Part shown: positions 52,964 to 63,266 of the stretch, one piece after another
Numbering within the stretch: the first letter of the stretch is position 1
How the letters are laid out: every line of letters starts with the position of its first letter
Assembly (NCBI RefSeq): GCF_022398325.1
Contig: NZ_JAKEVD010000016.1
Coordinates: forward strand, 37,170-101,169
Source of the DNA: Shewanella sp. Isolate13
Lineage (GTDB): Bacteria; Pseudomonadota; Gammaproteobacteria; Enterobacterales; Shewanellaceae
Reading direction: 5' to 3'
DNA: 64,000 nt
Notes under the pieces: model-generated
The model's input: only the letters and a program-made list of their open reading frames with translations
What the model was told of the DNA's origin: nothing
Databases searched by the model: none
Translations under genes and position numbers: made by a program

Positions 52964-53199
52964 CCGTTTTTAGAAGGTTAAGCGCCAGCTTTAGAGCAAT
53001 TAACGATCCATAAGCCACTTAATGCCCCCTTTCATGTCATAAAATTACAAGATAAGGAAGATAGATCCAACTTTTGAGCGAATTCTCAGCCAACCCTAGC
53101 GATTGTTAGAGCAAGATCACACCTTTATGCCATTAGTGTTGGTACTTTAATTACCAGAAAAGATAACAACTTTTAACATTAAGCGTATAGGTGATTCTT

Positions 53200-54348
53200 A
53201 TGGCTGCTAAATTTTTCATCCCATCTGTCAATATCTTAGGGCAAGACGCCGTCACTGAGGCCATTGGAGACATCAAGTCTCTGGGCTTCAAAAATGCATT
53301 AATTGTTACAGACAAACCGCTAGTTGAAATCGGTCTTGTCGCCCAAGTCACCGACAAACTTGCCAGCAATGATATTCGCTCGGTGGTGTTCGATGGCGTT
53401 CAGCCAAACCCAACTGTTGGCAACGTTGAGGCGGGTCTTGAGATCTTAACCGCAAACAACTGTGATTTTGTCATCTCGTTAGGTGGTGGCTCACCCCACG
53501 ACTGTGCAAAAGGCATCGCACTTGTTGCCACTAACGGCGGCAACATTAAAGATTATGAGGGCTTAGATGTCTCTACTAAGCCACAGCTTCCCCTAGTTGC
53601 GATCAACACCACGGCGGGCACTGCGAGTGAAATGACCCGTTTCTGCATCATTACCGATGAAGAGCGTCATATCAAGATGGCTATTGTCGACAAGAACACC
53701 ACCCCAATCTTGTCAGTTAACGACCCAGAACTAATGCTACTTAAGCCTGCCGGTCTAACTGCAGCAACGGGTATGGATGCACTGACTCACGCTATCGAAG
53801 CTTATGTTTCTATCGCGGCGAATCCAATTACCGATGCCTGTTCAATTAAAGCTATCGAGCTTATTCAGGGTAACTTGATTGAAGCGGTTGAAAACGGTCA
53901 AAGTATCGAGGCACGTGATCAGATGGCTTATGCCCAGTTCCTTGCGGGTATGGCATTTAATAACGCTAGCCTTGGCTATGTTCATGCCATGGCGCATCAA
54001 CTAGGTGGCTTCTACGACCTACCTCATGGTGTATGTAACGCGCTGTTACTCCCCCATGTTCAGGCCTACAACGCACAAGTCGTTCCTGGTCGTCTGAAAG
54101 ATGTGGCTAAGGCAATGGGCGTTGATGTGTCGGCAATGACTGACGAGCAAGGCGCTGAGGCTGCGATTACCGCAATTAAAGCCCTCTCCGTAGCGGTAAA
54201 TATCCCAGAAAACCTCACTAAACTAGGTGTGAAGGCTGAAGATATTCCGACACTTGCCGACAACGCCCTAAAAGATGCCTGTGGGTTGACAAACCCTAAG
54301 CAGGCAACCCATGAGGAGATCTGCCAAATCTTCACTAACGCACTTTGA
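53200..54348 (+). CDS. Iron-containing alcohol dehydrogenase (YiaY/AdhB type)
   Basis: A group III alcohol dehydrogenase of 382 aa that interconverts alcohols and aldehydes with NAD. The ATG at 53200 ([18 protein letters not shown]) has aggtga at ideal spacing; the GTG at 53191 is less likely. Seen: the NAD-binding [29 protein letters not shown], and the iron ligands in [13 protein letters not shown] and [21 protein letters not shown]. It is monocistronic. Confidence 0.92.
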   Translation: MAAKFFIPSVNILGQDAVTEAIGDIKSLGFKNALIVTDKPLVEIGLVAQVTDKLASNDIRSVVFDGVQPNPTVGNVEAGLEILTANNCDFVISLGGGSPHDCAKGIALVATNGGNIKDYEGLDVSTKPQLPLVAINTTAGTASEMTRFCIITDEERHIKMAIVDKNTTPILSVNDPELMLLKPAGLTAATGMDALTHAIEAYVSIAANPITDACSIKAIELIQGNLIEAVENGQSIEARDQMAYAQFLAGMAFNNASLGYVHAMAHQLGGFYDLPHGVCNALLLPHVQAYNAQVVPGRLKDVAKAMGVDVSAMTDEQGAEAAITAIKALSVAVNIPENLTKLGVKAEDIPTLADNALKDACGLTNPKQATHEEICQIFTNAL

Positions 54349-54592
54349 TACTGAGCCTCTGTTAATTGAGTAAGAGGTAACGGTAGCAGGCAAATTACGC
54401 TCCCAACAATGAGCTTGCTATCGTTCACTTCTCACTTCAGCGGCCGATTACTGGAAGCTAATCATTTGTGAACTTAACTTTTAAAGAAGTAAAAAATCTA
54501 AAATGATGTAAAATCCAGCACAACATCACTATTTAAGACTATTTTAATCTTAAATGGTGATACAAAGGGATACACATTTGGTATAATTGGCT

Positions 54593-54657
54593 GGTTCGCT
54601 TTTTCCCTGCAAAAGTTAAAGCAAGCTTAGAAGCCCACTCCTTGGAGTGGGCTTTTT
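54593..54657 (+). ncRNA. Candidate small RNA
   Basis: A perfect TATAAT (54582-54587), in the context tttggtataattgg, is followed about 45 bp later by a strong intrinsic terminator (agcccactcc/ggagtgggct with T5, 54632-54657). The implied transcript is about 65 nt with no open reading frame. It could equally be a distal terminator of the alcohol dehydrogenase mRNA, whose stop is 284 bp upstream. Confidence 0.35.
54632..54657 (+). terminator. Strong intrinsic terminator
   Basis: The perfect stem agcccactcc/ggagtgggct is followed by five T. It belongs either to the candidate small RNA or to the alcohol dehydrogenase transcript. Confidence 0.8.
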
Positions 54658-54925
54658 CCTTTCGGCACTATCTCTGCGCTAATCTGCCATCGCTAATCAA
54701 TCGCAGCGCCCCCTAGATATTCATACCTAAATTCAAACGCCCAGTTCAAACCACCTGCTTAAAAGACTAAATTTAACCAGGCAATAAAGCCTTTAATTGC
54801 CCTTCACAATAAACACTTCAGGCCTTTCGATCAGCATCGCGTGATGACGCCGCAGATTAGGAATGGCTGTATAGGCTAAATCTACTGAAAATGGTGGTTT
54901 AGGGCTAAAAGTAGCTGAAAATAAA

Positions 54926-54950
54926 AAGGCCTGCGATAAAAGCAGGCCTT
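54926..54950 (-). terminator. Terminator of the leftward RND operon
   Basis: A 9-bp perfect stem (aaggcctgc paired with gcaggcctt, loop gataaaa) is followed on the minus strand by a T-run. It lies about 65 bp beyond the pump stop codon. Confidence 0.82.
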
Positions 54951-55015
54951 CATTCTATAGCTAGCACTCTACAACTAGCATTCTAGGGGCATAAGTTAAT
55001 GCCTGTCTTGCTGTC

Positions 55016-58000
55016 TTAAGACTGACCTTTCACCTTTTCTCGCATCTTCTGCATAATGACGTAAAACACTGGCACCAACAATGTACCTACGATTGTGGCC
55101 GCTAACATACCGCCAAACACTGAGTAACCAAGGGCGCGGCGACTCCCCGCTCCAGCACCGGTAGCAACAACCAGTGGCAGTACGCCTAATAGGAAGGAGA
55201 ATGCCGTCATCAGTACCGCACGGAAACGCAGTCTTGCCGCCGTCTCGCCCGCCTCTAATATACTCTTGCCCTCTTCTCTTAACTGCTTAGCAAACTCAAC
55301 GATCAAGATGGCGTTCTTACAGGCGAGACCAATCAGTAGCACCAGACCAATCTGGGCGTAGAGGTTTAAGTCAGCCCCCACCAACAGAATATTGAGGAAT
55401 GCACCTAATACCGCAATCGGCACCGCTAAGATAACCGCAAATGGAATGGTCCAACTCTCGTATTGAGCTACCAAGAACAGATAAGTAAAGATTAACGCCA
55501 GTCCGAAAATCAGCGGCGCCAAATTCCCCGCCTTAATCTCTTGGTACGTTTGCCCGGTCCACTCAAAGGTATAACCCGTTGGCAGAGACTCATTGGCCGC
55601 ACGCTCCATAGCGCTAATCGCATCACCAGAACTAAAGCCAGGAGCCGGGAAACCATTAATGGTTGTGGAGCTAAACATGTTGTAATTATTCATCACATCC
55701 GGGCCTAAAATCGGCGTCACAGTGACTAACGTACTCAAAGGAACCATCTCCCCCGTATTAGAACGTACGTAGAAGCGAGAGATATCTCGGTCTGAATTAC
55801 GATACTCAGACTCCGCCTGTAGGATTACTCTAAACACCTTACCAAAACGGTTAAAGTCATTGACGTACATAGAACCCAGCATAGTTTGCATGGTCGAGAA
55901 GATCTCATTGAGCGACACCCCAAGCGCCTTAGCCTTATCTCTATCAACATCGACAAACATCTGCGGCACATCTGCGCGGAAGTTACTAAAGGCCATGGCT
56001 ATTTCAGGCTGCTCATTTGCCTTCATAATTAAGGCGCGCATCACAGATGCAAGCTCCTGTGGTGTTCGGCCCTGAGTGTCTTGCAATACAAACTCAAAAC
56101 CACCGACGCTACCCACACCTGGGATCGGCGGCAGTGAGAAAGCCATCGCCTTCACCGCTGGATTAGCGGCATATTTAGCTTGCAACTTGGCCACAATTGC
56201 CGACTCCACCATATCCGGCGAATCACGTTCATCCCAAGTCGACAGGGTCACAATCATCAAGCCACCGTTTGAAGAGACCGATCCCGTCAAGATACTAAAA
56301 CCACTGGCGTGAATGACATTTTCCACTCCTGGCTCGGCGAGTGTCAGCTTCACCAGATCGCGCATCACATCTTCGGTACGGTTAAGTGATGCACCGTCAG
56401 GCAGTTGAATATCCACCATAAAGGCTTTCTTATCTTCCATTGGCACAAAGCCCGACGGTAAGATTTTAGCCACTCCACCAGTTAACAGAATTAAGCAGGC
56501 ATAAACGATACCTACTAATGCGAGCTTGCGCGTCAGTGACGACACTAGCTTCATATACTTACCAGTAAAACGCTCAAACTGCCTGTTGAAAGCCGCATGA
56601 AAACCTTTTTCATGTTGCTTAGGCGCTCGCAATAGTGAAGCACACAATGCAGGGCTAAGGGTTAATGCGTTAATCGATGAGATCAATACTGCAATACAGA
56701 TGGTTACCGAAAACTGCGCATACATCTGGCCGGTTATCCCCGGCATCACAGCCGTAGGAGCAAATACAGCGAGCAGTACTAAGGTGGTCGCAACAATTGG
56801 CCCTGTTACCTCTTTCATCGCCTTAGAGGTCGCCTCTTTCGGTGATAACCCTTCGTCTTGCATCAGGCGAGTGACGTTTTCCACCACTACGATAGCGTCA
56901 TCCACCACGATACCGATAGCTAAGATAAGTGCGAATAGCGAAACCGTATTGATGCTCATGCCAAACAGCAACAAGAAGGCAAACGTACCGATAAGCGACA
57001 CAGGAATAGCAATGCCAGGTACTAAGGTTGAACGGGCGTCCTGTAAGAAGATAAACACCACAAAGACCACCAGCGCAATCGAGACAAACAGAGTCTGTAC
57101 CACCTCTTTAATCGAAGTTTCAACGAACTCCGTGGTGTCATAAAGCACTTCGTACTCAAGATCATTGGGGAAACGCTCCGATAGCTTCTCCATCTCGGCT
57201 TTGATCGCTTTACCTACCTCTAGAGCATTAGCATCTGGTGATTGGTAAATAGCAATAATCGCCGAAGGTTTATTATTTAACTTACCCTGAGCATCGTAGG
57301 TTTGCGAACCAAGTTCTACCCGAGCCACATCACCAACAACCACTTTTGAGCCATCGTTGTTGGCACGGATCATCACATCATAAAACTCTTGCGGATCTTT
57401 AAGACGCCCCTTGGTTTGCAGGGTGTACTGAAACTGCTGGTCGGGATCCACTGGTGCGGCACCAATTCGCCCTGCCGCCACTTGAATGTTCTGCTCCTGC
57501 AATGCGCCAATTACATCAGTAGCGGTCACCCCAAGGCTTGCCATCTGATCGGGATCGAGCCAAATACGCATCGCATAGTCGAGCGCACCAATAACCTGCA
57601 CCTTTGACACACCGTACTGGCGCGCTAAGGCATCTTTCACATTCAGACCAGCATAGTTAGTAATAAACAACGAGTCGAAGGTTTCATTAGGGGAAACAAG
57701 GTTCACTACCATCAACATGTTAGGGCTTTGCTTCTCAACCTTAACCCCTTGACGCTTTACTTCTTCCGGTAGGCGCGGCATCGCCTGCTGTACTCGGTTT
57801 TGCACCTTGACCTGCGCCATATCGGCATCGGTGCCCACATCGAAAGTCACATTTAACGAGTAGCTACCATCATTGGCACTCTTTGACTCCATATAGAGCA
57901 TGCCTTCGACACCGTTAACTTCGGCTTCAATAGGTTGTGCAATGGTATCTTTAACGATATCGGCACTGGCACCAGAGTAACTGGTTGAAACACTCACCTG

Positions 58001-58126
58001 CGGCGGCGCGATTTCTGGAAATTCTGCAACCGACAGCACAGGAATAGCAATCAAACCAACCAAGGTCAAAACGGTTGAGATCACAAAAGCAAACTTGGGT
58101 CTGTTAATAAAAAACTCACTGATCAT
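55016..58126 (-). CDS. RND efflux transporter, HAE1 family (AcrB/MexB-like)
   Basis: A 1036-aa proton-driven inner-membrane efflux pump. The start [17 protein letters not shown] and [25 protein letters not shown] sequence (here [15 protein letters not shown]) are characteristic of the AcrB/MexB/MexF group. The proton-relay motif [16 protein letters not shown] is intact. It follows its adaptor gene on the minus strand after about 100 bp. It is more similar in type to AcrB than the pump at 48.8 kb, so the two are not a recent duplication. No outer-membrane component is adjacent. Confidence 0.94.
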   Translation of the reverse strand: MISEFFINRPKFAFVISTVLTLVGLIAIPVLSVAEFPEIAPPQVSVSTSYSGASADIVKDTIAQPIEAEVNGVEGMLYMESKSANDGSYSLNVTFDVGTDADMAQVKVQNRVQQAMPRLPEEVKRQGVKVEKQSPNMLMVVNLVSPNETFDSLFITNYAGLNVKDALARQYGVSKVQVIGALDYAMRIWLDPDQMASLGVTATDVIGALQEQNIQVAAGRIGAAPVDPDQQFQYTLQTKGRLKDPQEFYDVMIRANNDGSKVVVGDVARVELGSQTYDAQGKLNNKPSAIIAIYQSPDANALEVGKAIKAEMEKLSERFPNDLEYEVLYDTTEFVETSIKEVVQTLFVSIALVVFVVFIFLQDARSTLVPGIAIPVSLIGTFAFLLLFGMSINTVSLFALILAIGIVVDDAIVVVENVTRLMQDEGLSPKEATSKAMKEVTGPIVATTLVLLAVFAPTAVMPGITGQMYAQFSVTICIAVLISSINALTLSPALCASLLRAPKQHEKGFHAAFNRQFERFTGKYMKLVSSLTRKLALVGIVYACLILLTGGVAKILPSGFVPMEDKKAFMVDIQLPDGASLNRTEDVMRDLVKLTLAEPGVENVIHASGFSILTGSVSSNGGLMIVTLSTWDERDSPDMVESAIVAKLQAKYAANPAVKAMAFSLPPIPGVGSVGGFEFVLQDTQGRTPQELASVMRALIMKANEQPEIAMAFSNFRADVPQMFVDVDRDKAKALGVSLNEIFSTMQTMLGSMYVNDFNRFGKVFRVILQAESEYRNSDRDISRFYVRSNTGEMVPLSTLVTVTPILGPDVMNNYNMFSSTTINGFPAPGFSSGDAISAMERAANESLPTGYTFEWTGQTYQEIKAGNLAPLIFGLALIFTYLFLVAQYESWTIPFAVILAVPIAVLGAFLNILLVGADLNLYAQIGLVLLIGLACKNAILIVEFAKQLREEGKSILEAGETAARLRFRAVLMTAFSFLLGVLPLVVATGAGAGSRRALGYSVFGGMLAATIVGTLLVPVFYVIMQKMREKVKGQS

Positions 58127-58226
58127 GACGTTCCCCTGTCAGCCCTAATATAAGGCTTGGGCAGCGAATAATGCTGCTAATTACGAAGTAAGCGATTAAG
58201 CGTATTGGTTTAATCACAACCTCAAG

Positions 58227-59384
58227 CTATGATTTTTCATCGTCTTTAAAAGGCACCACTTCTTGCTCAACTGGATTAACCTTAATGCCTGGACGAATTT
58301 TCTGTAGCCCTTCAACAACGATACGATCACCATCTTCTAAACCGCTAAGTACGCGCCACTCCACACCAAAGCGTTCACCAAGTTCTACCACACGTTTTTG
58401 CACTTCATCTTGCTCATTAAGCACCATAACAAAGCGCCCCTGCTGATCCTCTTGCACCGCAGCTTGAGGGATAAGCAAAGCATTTTCAGTTAACGGTGAC
58501 TCTACAACGAGTGTTACAAACAGCCCTGGTAGCATTAAGCTATTAGCATTCTTAAAGGTAGCTCGAACAGGCAAGGTACCCGTTGCGGCATCGACTCGGT
58601 TACCAATAAAGTCGATATAGCCAACTTCATCAAACATGGTGCCATTCGGTAGACGCAACCGCATAACCAAGTCTTGAATCTTTACATCTTTGTTTTTCGC
58701 TTTTGAAAATTGCTGTTGTGCTGTGATTAAGGCCTTCTCGGCCACTTGGAAGTTAACCCACATAGGCTGAAGCTGCACGATATTCGCCATCTCAGTTTGA
58801 GGTGTGATGATGTCACCAAGACTGACTTTTGACTGGCTCACTCGCCCAGAAATCGGCGCGTAAATTTTGGTATAGCTAAGTTGGAGTTTGGCAGCCTCTA
58901 CCGCAGCTTCAGCTTGCACGACACCTGCTGCAGTGGTGAGTTTTCGACTGGTTAATTCATCCATATCCTGAGCACTGATCATGCCATCGGGTAACAAGCG
59001 ACGACCACGCTCCCAGTTCATCACAGCCACATCTCTTGAGGCTTTTGCTTGCTTTAATACCGCTTGATGCTGAGCAAGCTCAGCCTCATAGGTAGATGGG
59101 TCAATTTCAAATAACAAGTCGCCAGCCTTGATATCATCACCTTCAACATAGCTACGTTTGAGTAACTGCCCCTGGATCTGCGGTTTTATCACCACATCTT
59201 CTGACGCTCTAGTTCGGCCAACAAACTCAGACTTAGGCGTTATCATCTCTTTATGGGCGGTATTAACGATAACACTCGGAAGCACGGCTTGCTGCGGTGC
59301 AGGTGCATCACCACAACCTGAAATAACCGCGGCGCTGAGAATTAACATCAACAACTTAATTTTTGTAACTGATGAATCGGCCAT
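58227..59384 (-). CDS. RND efflux periplasmic adaptor lipoprotein (AcrA/MexA-like)
   Basis: A 385-aa membrane fusion protein. The N-terminus has a lipoprotein signal (LLMLILSAAVISGCGD) with the acylated Cys in ISGC. The lipoyl half-motifs (VVIKPQIQGQLLKRSYVEGDDIKAGDLLFEI and LQLSYTKIYAPISGRVSQSKVSLGDII) bracket an alpha-hairpin, followed by beta-barrel and membrane-proximal domains. It is the promoter-proximal gene of the pair with the pump at 55016-58126. Confidence 0.93.
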   Translation of the reverse strand: MADSSVTKIKLLMLILSAAVISGCGDAPAPQQAVLPSVIVNTAHKEMITPKSEFVGRTRASEDVVIKPQIQGQLLKRSYVEGDDIKAGDLLFEIDPSTYEAELAQHQAVLKQAKASRDVAVMNWERGRRLLPDGMISAQDMDELTSRKLTTAAGVVQAEAAVEAAKLQLSYTKIYAPISGRVSQSKVSLGDIITPQTEMANIVQLQPMWVNFQVAEKALITAQQQFSKAKNKDVKIQDLVMRLRLPNGTMFDEVGYIDFIGNRVDAATGTLPVRATFKNANSLMLPGLFVTLVVESPLTENALLIPQAAVQEDQQGRFVMVLNEQDEVQKRVVELGERFGVEWRVLSGLEDGDRIVVEGLQKIRPGIKVNPVEQEVVPFKDDEKS

Positions 59385-59919
59385 TTAAGCCTCCAGATAG
59401 ATAGGATATGTGCTTTATTTTTATCCTGAAATTATAGACTTAAGTAGCACACAAAATAAACCCATTAACAAAAATTTGCCTATACAGTTAACAGCTGCGT
59501 GACATGCGTAGTGAAAAATCGGGCAACAACTCAATTCAATGAGTCAGGAAAACGCAATTCAACTGTTGCTTTATTAGCCAAAGCAGCTACTTATTCGAGC
59601 TCATCAATAAAAGTGCGATCTGGGACAAAGTTATCAACGCAAATGTCATGGTAAACAGGAGGTACAGCGACTAAGGTTTTAACTAGCATATAGAAAATAG
59701 ATAACAAGTTAACTTGATAGCATTTACTGATTTGCAGATGAATTTTTAGGGAAGCTAAGTTAACTAAACTTGAATATGCACAGAAAAACCATAGATTTCA
59801 GTAGATTAATCGTTGTTCAAAGAAAAAGCATAAAATACGCCCAAACCACTCACGTGGTTGACCAAGTAAAAAAACAGTGCCTAAGATGGTACTAGTCACA
59901 GCGAACAGGTAGGTAATTT
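59385..59919. other. AT-rich intergenic region
   Basis: A 535-bp gap holding the divergent promoters of the leftward RND operon and the rightward gene at 59920. No gene, long repeat or structured RNA was recognised. Confidence 0.5.
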
Positions 59920-60282
59920 ATGACAGCAATCTCTCATGTATACAACTACACAGTCCGATGCCCTCACATTAAGGATCCCGCGCACCCAACAAGCTGGCGC
60001 AATCATATTGAGTTGAACCGCTCATGTGAAATAGCACTAGACAGAATTACTAAGTGGCACGGCCATTCTGGCAACCGACTATTTGAACATGATGGATATG
60101 TTGTTAGAGAATGTGAGCAGGAGCAAGCCTACTTTGCAATGCAAAATAGTCGCCTCAAAGATGACAAACATGCATTGGTCACGTTCAAAGTCTTTATGGA
60201 TAACAAAACTAAAGATACCTCTGTGCAAGAGATCATGGAGCACGTTATCGAAGACTATAAGTCACGCTTAAGCAAGCTTTAA
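59920..60282 (+). CDS. Hypothetical protein, 120 aa
   Basis: I do not recognise this family. The protein is soluble and charged, with no signal peptide or membrane span; it contains several His and Cys residues (YTVRCPHIKDPAHPTSWRNH, RSCEIALDRITKWHGHSG, VRECEQEQAYF). A ribosome site (agg) precedes the ATG, and a terminator-like hairpin follows the stop. A single-gene unit is therefore plausible. The His/Cys spacing could bind a metal, but this is speculative. Confidence 0.6.
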   Translation: MTAISHVYNYTVRCPHIKDPAHPTSWRNHIELNRSCEIALDRITKWHGHSGNRLFEHDGYVVRECEQEQAYFAMQNSRLKDDKHALVTFKVFMDNKTKDTSVQEIMEHVIEDYKSRLSKL

Positions 60283-60685
60283 TAGTCAGTCGGCATGCTT
60301 TACCGATAGAGCGTGCCGCCTTTCTTTCACTGCAATTAACAGCGCAAGATCACACTTCTGACTTTCCTTCTGCAATTTCCCTCACATTAGCTTAGTCAAA
60401 TACCGACCCAACAAGGGTGGTAAAATTTTCAAACCAAAACGACAAAACAATTAAATACAATAATATAGCAAAGAATACTCACACTTTTTAGGCATTCAAA
60501 GCTTAAAACATGGGTAATTGCCGTTTTACATATCTACTGCTACACTTTTTAAGCCTATTTTTGGTGACTATTCTCGATATAGAACAATAGATAACCAAAG
60601 TTAATATTCTCGTAAAGTGGTGTTTAATCACTGGCATTGATTAATATTTATTTTACAGTTCCATCGACTTAAGGATTAAAAACTC
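60283..60685. other. Intergenic region upstream of ndh
   Basis: A 403-bp gap. Its left edge contains a terminator-like hairpin (60291-60318); the rest is AT-rich and presumably carries the NDH-2 promoter. No gene or RNA was recognised. Confidence 0.5.
60291..60324 (+). terminator. Terminator of the 59920 gene
   Basis: cggcatgct pairs with agcgtgccg (one G-T wobble pair) and is followed by cctttcttt. It lies 9 bp after the stop codon. Confidence 0.65.
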
Positions 60686-61987
60686 ATGCATGAAATGGCC
60701 AATATTGTCATCGTTGGTGGCGGCGCTGGTGGAATGGAGATCGCTACTAAACTCGGTCACCATTTAGGGCGTAAAGGAAAAGCGAGAGTCACACTGGTTG
60801 ACTGCGCCGAAAGCCACATTTGGAAACCACTTCTGCATGAAGTTGCCACAGGGGCATTAGACATAGGCATTGATGCTATCAGTTATCGTGGCCATGCTGC
60901 GAGTCACGGCTATCACTTCCAACAAGGAGCGATGACGGATATTGATAGAGAAGCAAAGCAGGTTATTCTAGCTCCTATTTGCGATAACAAAGGCCGTGAG
61001 CTATTGCCCGCTCGTCGCATCGATTATGACTACTTGGTCATTGCCATTGGTAGCATCGCCAACGACTTTAATATCCCCGGCGTTCGAGAGCATTGCGTAT
61101 TTTTAGATAGCACAGAGCAAGCGATGGAAATTCGCACCATGCTACTAAATAAATTTATGCGCTATGCTAGCCACCACCAACTCGATGACAAGATAAAAAT
61201 TGCTGTGGTTGGCGCTGGTGCGACAGGTGTTGAAATGTCGGCGGAGATGCATCACGCCGTTGAGCAGCTACGCGGTTTCGGTTATAAAATCGATAGCAGC
61301 TTACTGGAAATTACCCTTATTGAGGCTGATGAGCGTATTCTACCTAAGGTAGAGAAAGAGGAGATCTCGGCCTCTGTCGCTAAAGAGCTCACCGCTATTG
61401 GTGTGAAAGTGATGACCAACACTCGCATCAATCAAGTCACCGAAGAGGGTCTGCATACTTCTGAAGGCGAGTTTATCCCGTCTGATATGGTGATCTGGTC
61501 TACTGGAGTTAAAGCTCCAGATTTCTTGAAAGATATCGGCGGCCTTGAAAGCAACCATATCAACCAAGTGATGGTGCAGCAAAATATGCAAACCACTCGC
61601 GATCCAGCGATATTTGCTATCGGTGACTGTGCGGCTTGCCCCCAAGAAGATGGCAGCTGGGTACCACCTCGCGGCCAGTCAGCAAGACAGATGGCATTGA
61701 TGACTGCCGACAACATCAAATTATTGTTAGCGGGCAAGCCTGCTTCAAATAACTATGTCTATAAAGACTTAGGCGCCTTGGTTAATCTATCAAAGTTCCA
61801 CACTGTGGGTAACTTGATGTCCTTTATCGGTGGCGGCGTCATGGTTGAAGGTAAGATTGCCCGCTTCGTTTATACCTCTTTATACCGCAGACACTTGATT
61901 GAGCTACACGGCCCAATTAAAGGCACCCTATTAATGTTTGCCAAAGGGATCAGCCGAATTATCCACCCACACTTGAAGCTGCACTAA
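60686..61987 (+). CDS. ndh: Type II NADH dehydrogenase (NDH-2)
   Basis: A single-subunit, non-proton-pumping NADH:quinone oxidoreductase of 433 aa, peripheral on the inner membrane. Two Rossmann motifs are present: ANIVIVGGGAGGMEIATKLG for FAD and IAVVGAGATGVEMSAEM for NADH. The FAD-binding FAIGDCAACPQEDG and the quinone-site region near the C-terminus also fit. A ribosome site (aagga) precedes the start; the Met three codons downstream (MANIV) is an alternative. It is monocistronic, followed by a terminator. Confidence 0.95.
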   Translation: MHEMANIVIVGGGAGGMEIATKLGHHLGRKGKARVTLVDCAESHIWKPLLHEVATGALDIGIDAISYRGHAASHGYHFQQGAMTDIDREAKQVILAPICDNKGRELLPARRIDYDYLVIAIGSIANDFNIPGVREHCVFLDSTEQAMEIRTMLLNKFMRYASHHQLDDKIKIAVVGAGATGVEMSAEMHHAVEQLRGFGYKIDSSLLEITLIEADERILPKVEKEEISASVAKELTAIGVKVMTNTRINQVTEEGLHTSEGEFIPSDMVIWSTGVKAPDFLKDIGGLESNHINQVMVQQNMQTTRDPAIFAIGDCAACPQEDGSWVPPRGQSARQMALMTADNIKLLLAGKPASNNYVYKDLGALVNLSKFHTVGNLMSFIGGGVMVEGKIARFVYTSLYRRHLIELHGPIKGTLLMFAKGISRIIHPHLKLH

Positions 61988-62001
61988 CTATTGTTCTGAA
62001 T

Positions 62002-62030
62002 GTTGCTGGTTTAACGCCAGCAACGTTTTT
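62002..62030 (+). terminator. Terminator of ndh
   Basis: The 8-bp perfect stem gttgctgg/ccagcaac with loop tttaacg is followed by five T, 15 bp after the ndh stop codon. Confidence 0.85.
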
Positions 62031-62071
62031 GCCAATTTGAGTTGGCTTTCTCAGCCCTACGACACTTAAAA

Positions 62072-62480
62072 ATCAAACTTCGTTTGATAAAAGGTCGTGA
62101 GCTTCCAGCTCACACTCGGGCAAGAGGGGGACTACAGCTTCCCCCTCTTGACCATTTCTTTTATAAAGAGTCCCTGCCGCCCCGACGAAGTTGTTGACCC
62201 TCAGTCATTTTCGAAAATCGCTATCGCCTCATATTCGCCGTCCATGGCTCACCTAAGGCCACCTGATCATCCATGACTCGCTCACGCGATTGTTCTTCAA
62301 TGACCTCGGCAACTTCGATGGGGAATAAATGTTTCCTGTACGCTTAATAGGTTCATCTTGCTTTGTAGCTATGGTTAAAAATAAAACAAGCTTCTAAATT
62401 ACTTTTGGACAGGAATTGGTTAGAGTCAAAGCTTTGGAAGTGATGACTCTTATTAGGGAAAGTATTGTGTGCAGATTACG
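62072..62480. repeat. Hairpin-rich intergenic repeat, copy B
   Basis: A non-coding stretch between ndh and the integron cassettes, related to copy A. Perfect hairpins: atcaaa/tttgat with a cttcg loop (62072-62088), gtgagct/agctcac (62097-62113) and an 11-bp stem caagaggggga/tccccctcttg (62121-62150). It shares gacgaagtt (62184-62192) and a 21-bp block (62306-62326) with copy A. These two blocks form a loose inverted pair (cgaagtt/aacttcg) in both copies. Confidence 0.65.
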
Positions 62481-62603
62481 ATAACGCCTTGTTAAGGTAT
62501 GAGACACGCAATACCGGAGCCTCCGAATGCCACCTTAAACACTAAAAATCGACGCATAGTAAAAATGCCACGCGTGCGAATCACTCTTAAACAGTTTGTT
62601 ATG
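62481..62603 (-). other. attC site 3
   Basis: About 123 bp, ending the leftmost cassette. On the minus strand it runs from CATAACAAACTG to AAGGCGTTAT, with internal GTTTAAG...CTTAAC-type dyads. Its length and internal GGCATTTTTAC... segment remind me of the long Vibrio chromosomal-integron repeats; that likeness is from memory and untested. Confidence 0.78.
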
Positions 62604-62604
62604 T

Positions 62605-63168
62605 TTATTTGTAAATAACGTCTTCTAGAGATTCATCACCAAAAGCATCCGAGTTAGTTAAATGGCCATCATATCCCCCTAGTTTGTTGATATAGCTGCC
62701 ATCTTTGAACACTAACTGTAGCCCATGCTCTCGCTCCCAATCACAATTACATGCAAATGAAATGTATATTCTATTATCTTCATCTCGACGAGACGCAACT
62801 GGTTCACAGCCAAACTGTACAAATTGCCAAACATCCTTCGGCTTTTCAATTTCAATATACCAATCATCCTCAGGGCTAAGGTAATTCAAGGTTTTTAGGT
62901 AATATTGATAAACAAACTCACTTACATCATTGAGAACGCTTTTATCTAGATTTATGAAGTTGTTGATTGCTTTATGAAAATCTTCTTTGCTTGAATCGTC
63001 TATGTAATCTTCAAGTAAGAATTCATATTCCTCATTGTCAAGAAAGGCAACTCTTATTGGAGCAGTAAAACATTCATCACTGCTGTCATCCACATTAATC
63101 GTACCTACTGACATTTCACACTTTAACAAAATCAACCTCTCTCTAAACGTGGGGTACTCGGGAAACAT
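62605..63168 (-). CDS. Cassette-encoded protein, probable DUF6985 family
   Basis: A 187-aa acidic soluble protein. The opening MFPEYPTFRERLILLKCEMSV and the motif VAFLDNEEYEFLLEDYID resemble DUF6985 proteins, which often sit in accessory or polymorphic-immunity settings; the assignment is by eye. Later FACNCDWEREHGLQLVFKDG and LGGYDGHLTNSDAFGDESL also fit. The ATG at 63168 lies inside the core of the preceding attC site (GTTATG); a GTG three codons upstream is also open. It is the last cassette of the array. No function is assigned. Confidence 0.7.
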   Translation of the reverse strand: MFPEYPTFRERLILLKCEMSVGTINVDDSSDECFTAPIRVAFLDNEEYEFLLEDYIDDSSKEDFHKAINNFINLDKSVLNDVSEFVYQYYLKTLNYLSPEDDWYIEIEKPKDVWQFVQFGCEPVASRRDEDNRIYISFACNCDWEREHGLQLVFKDGSYINKLGGYDGHLTNSDAFGDESLEDVIYK

Positions 63169-63266
63169 AACGCCCACACTAAGGGGCTTTTAATAGTTGG
63201 CTACAATGTGAAGCGAAGCGGAACCCAGCCAACTGTTAAAAGTCCCGCTTTAGTTGCTTGTTATAT
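63166..63266 (-). other. attC site 2
   Basis: About 101 bp. The dyad cttttaatagttggct (63187-63202) against agccaactgttaaaag (63227-63242) matches at 15 of 16 positions. Outer cores on the minus strand are TATAACAA and GCGTTATG. It ends the cassette carrying the zinc-ribbon membrane protein. Confidence 0.82.

Larger units (their letters stand above)
54349..55015. other. Intergenic region with promoter-like and terminator signals
   Basis: A 667-bp gap without an open reading frame of coding character. It contains a possible small RNA unit (54582-54657), the terminator of the leftward RND operon (54926-54950), and AT-rich sequence between about 54460 and 54580. Nothing else is recognisable. 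Confidence 0.5.

Noticed and set aside
48779..58126. The two RND pumps as a duplication
   Set aside because: Both are 1036 aa, but their N-termini and loop sequences differ strongly (one AcrB/MexB-like, the other not), so equal length is coincidence.
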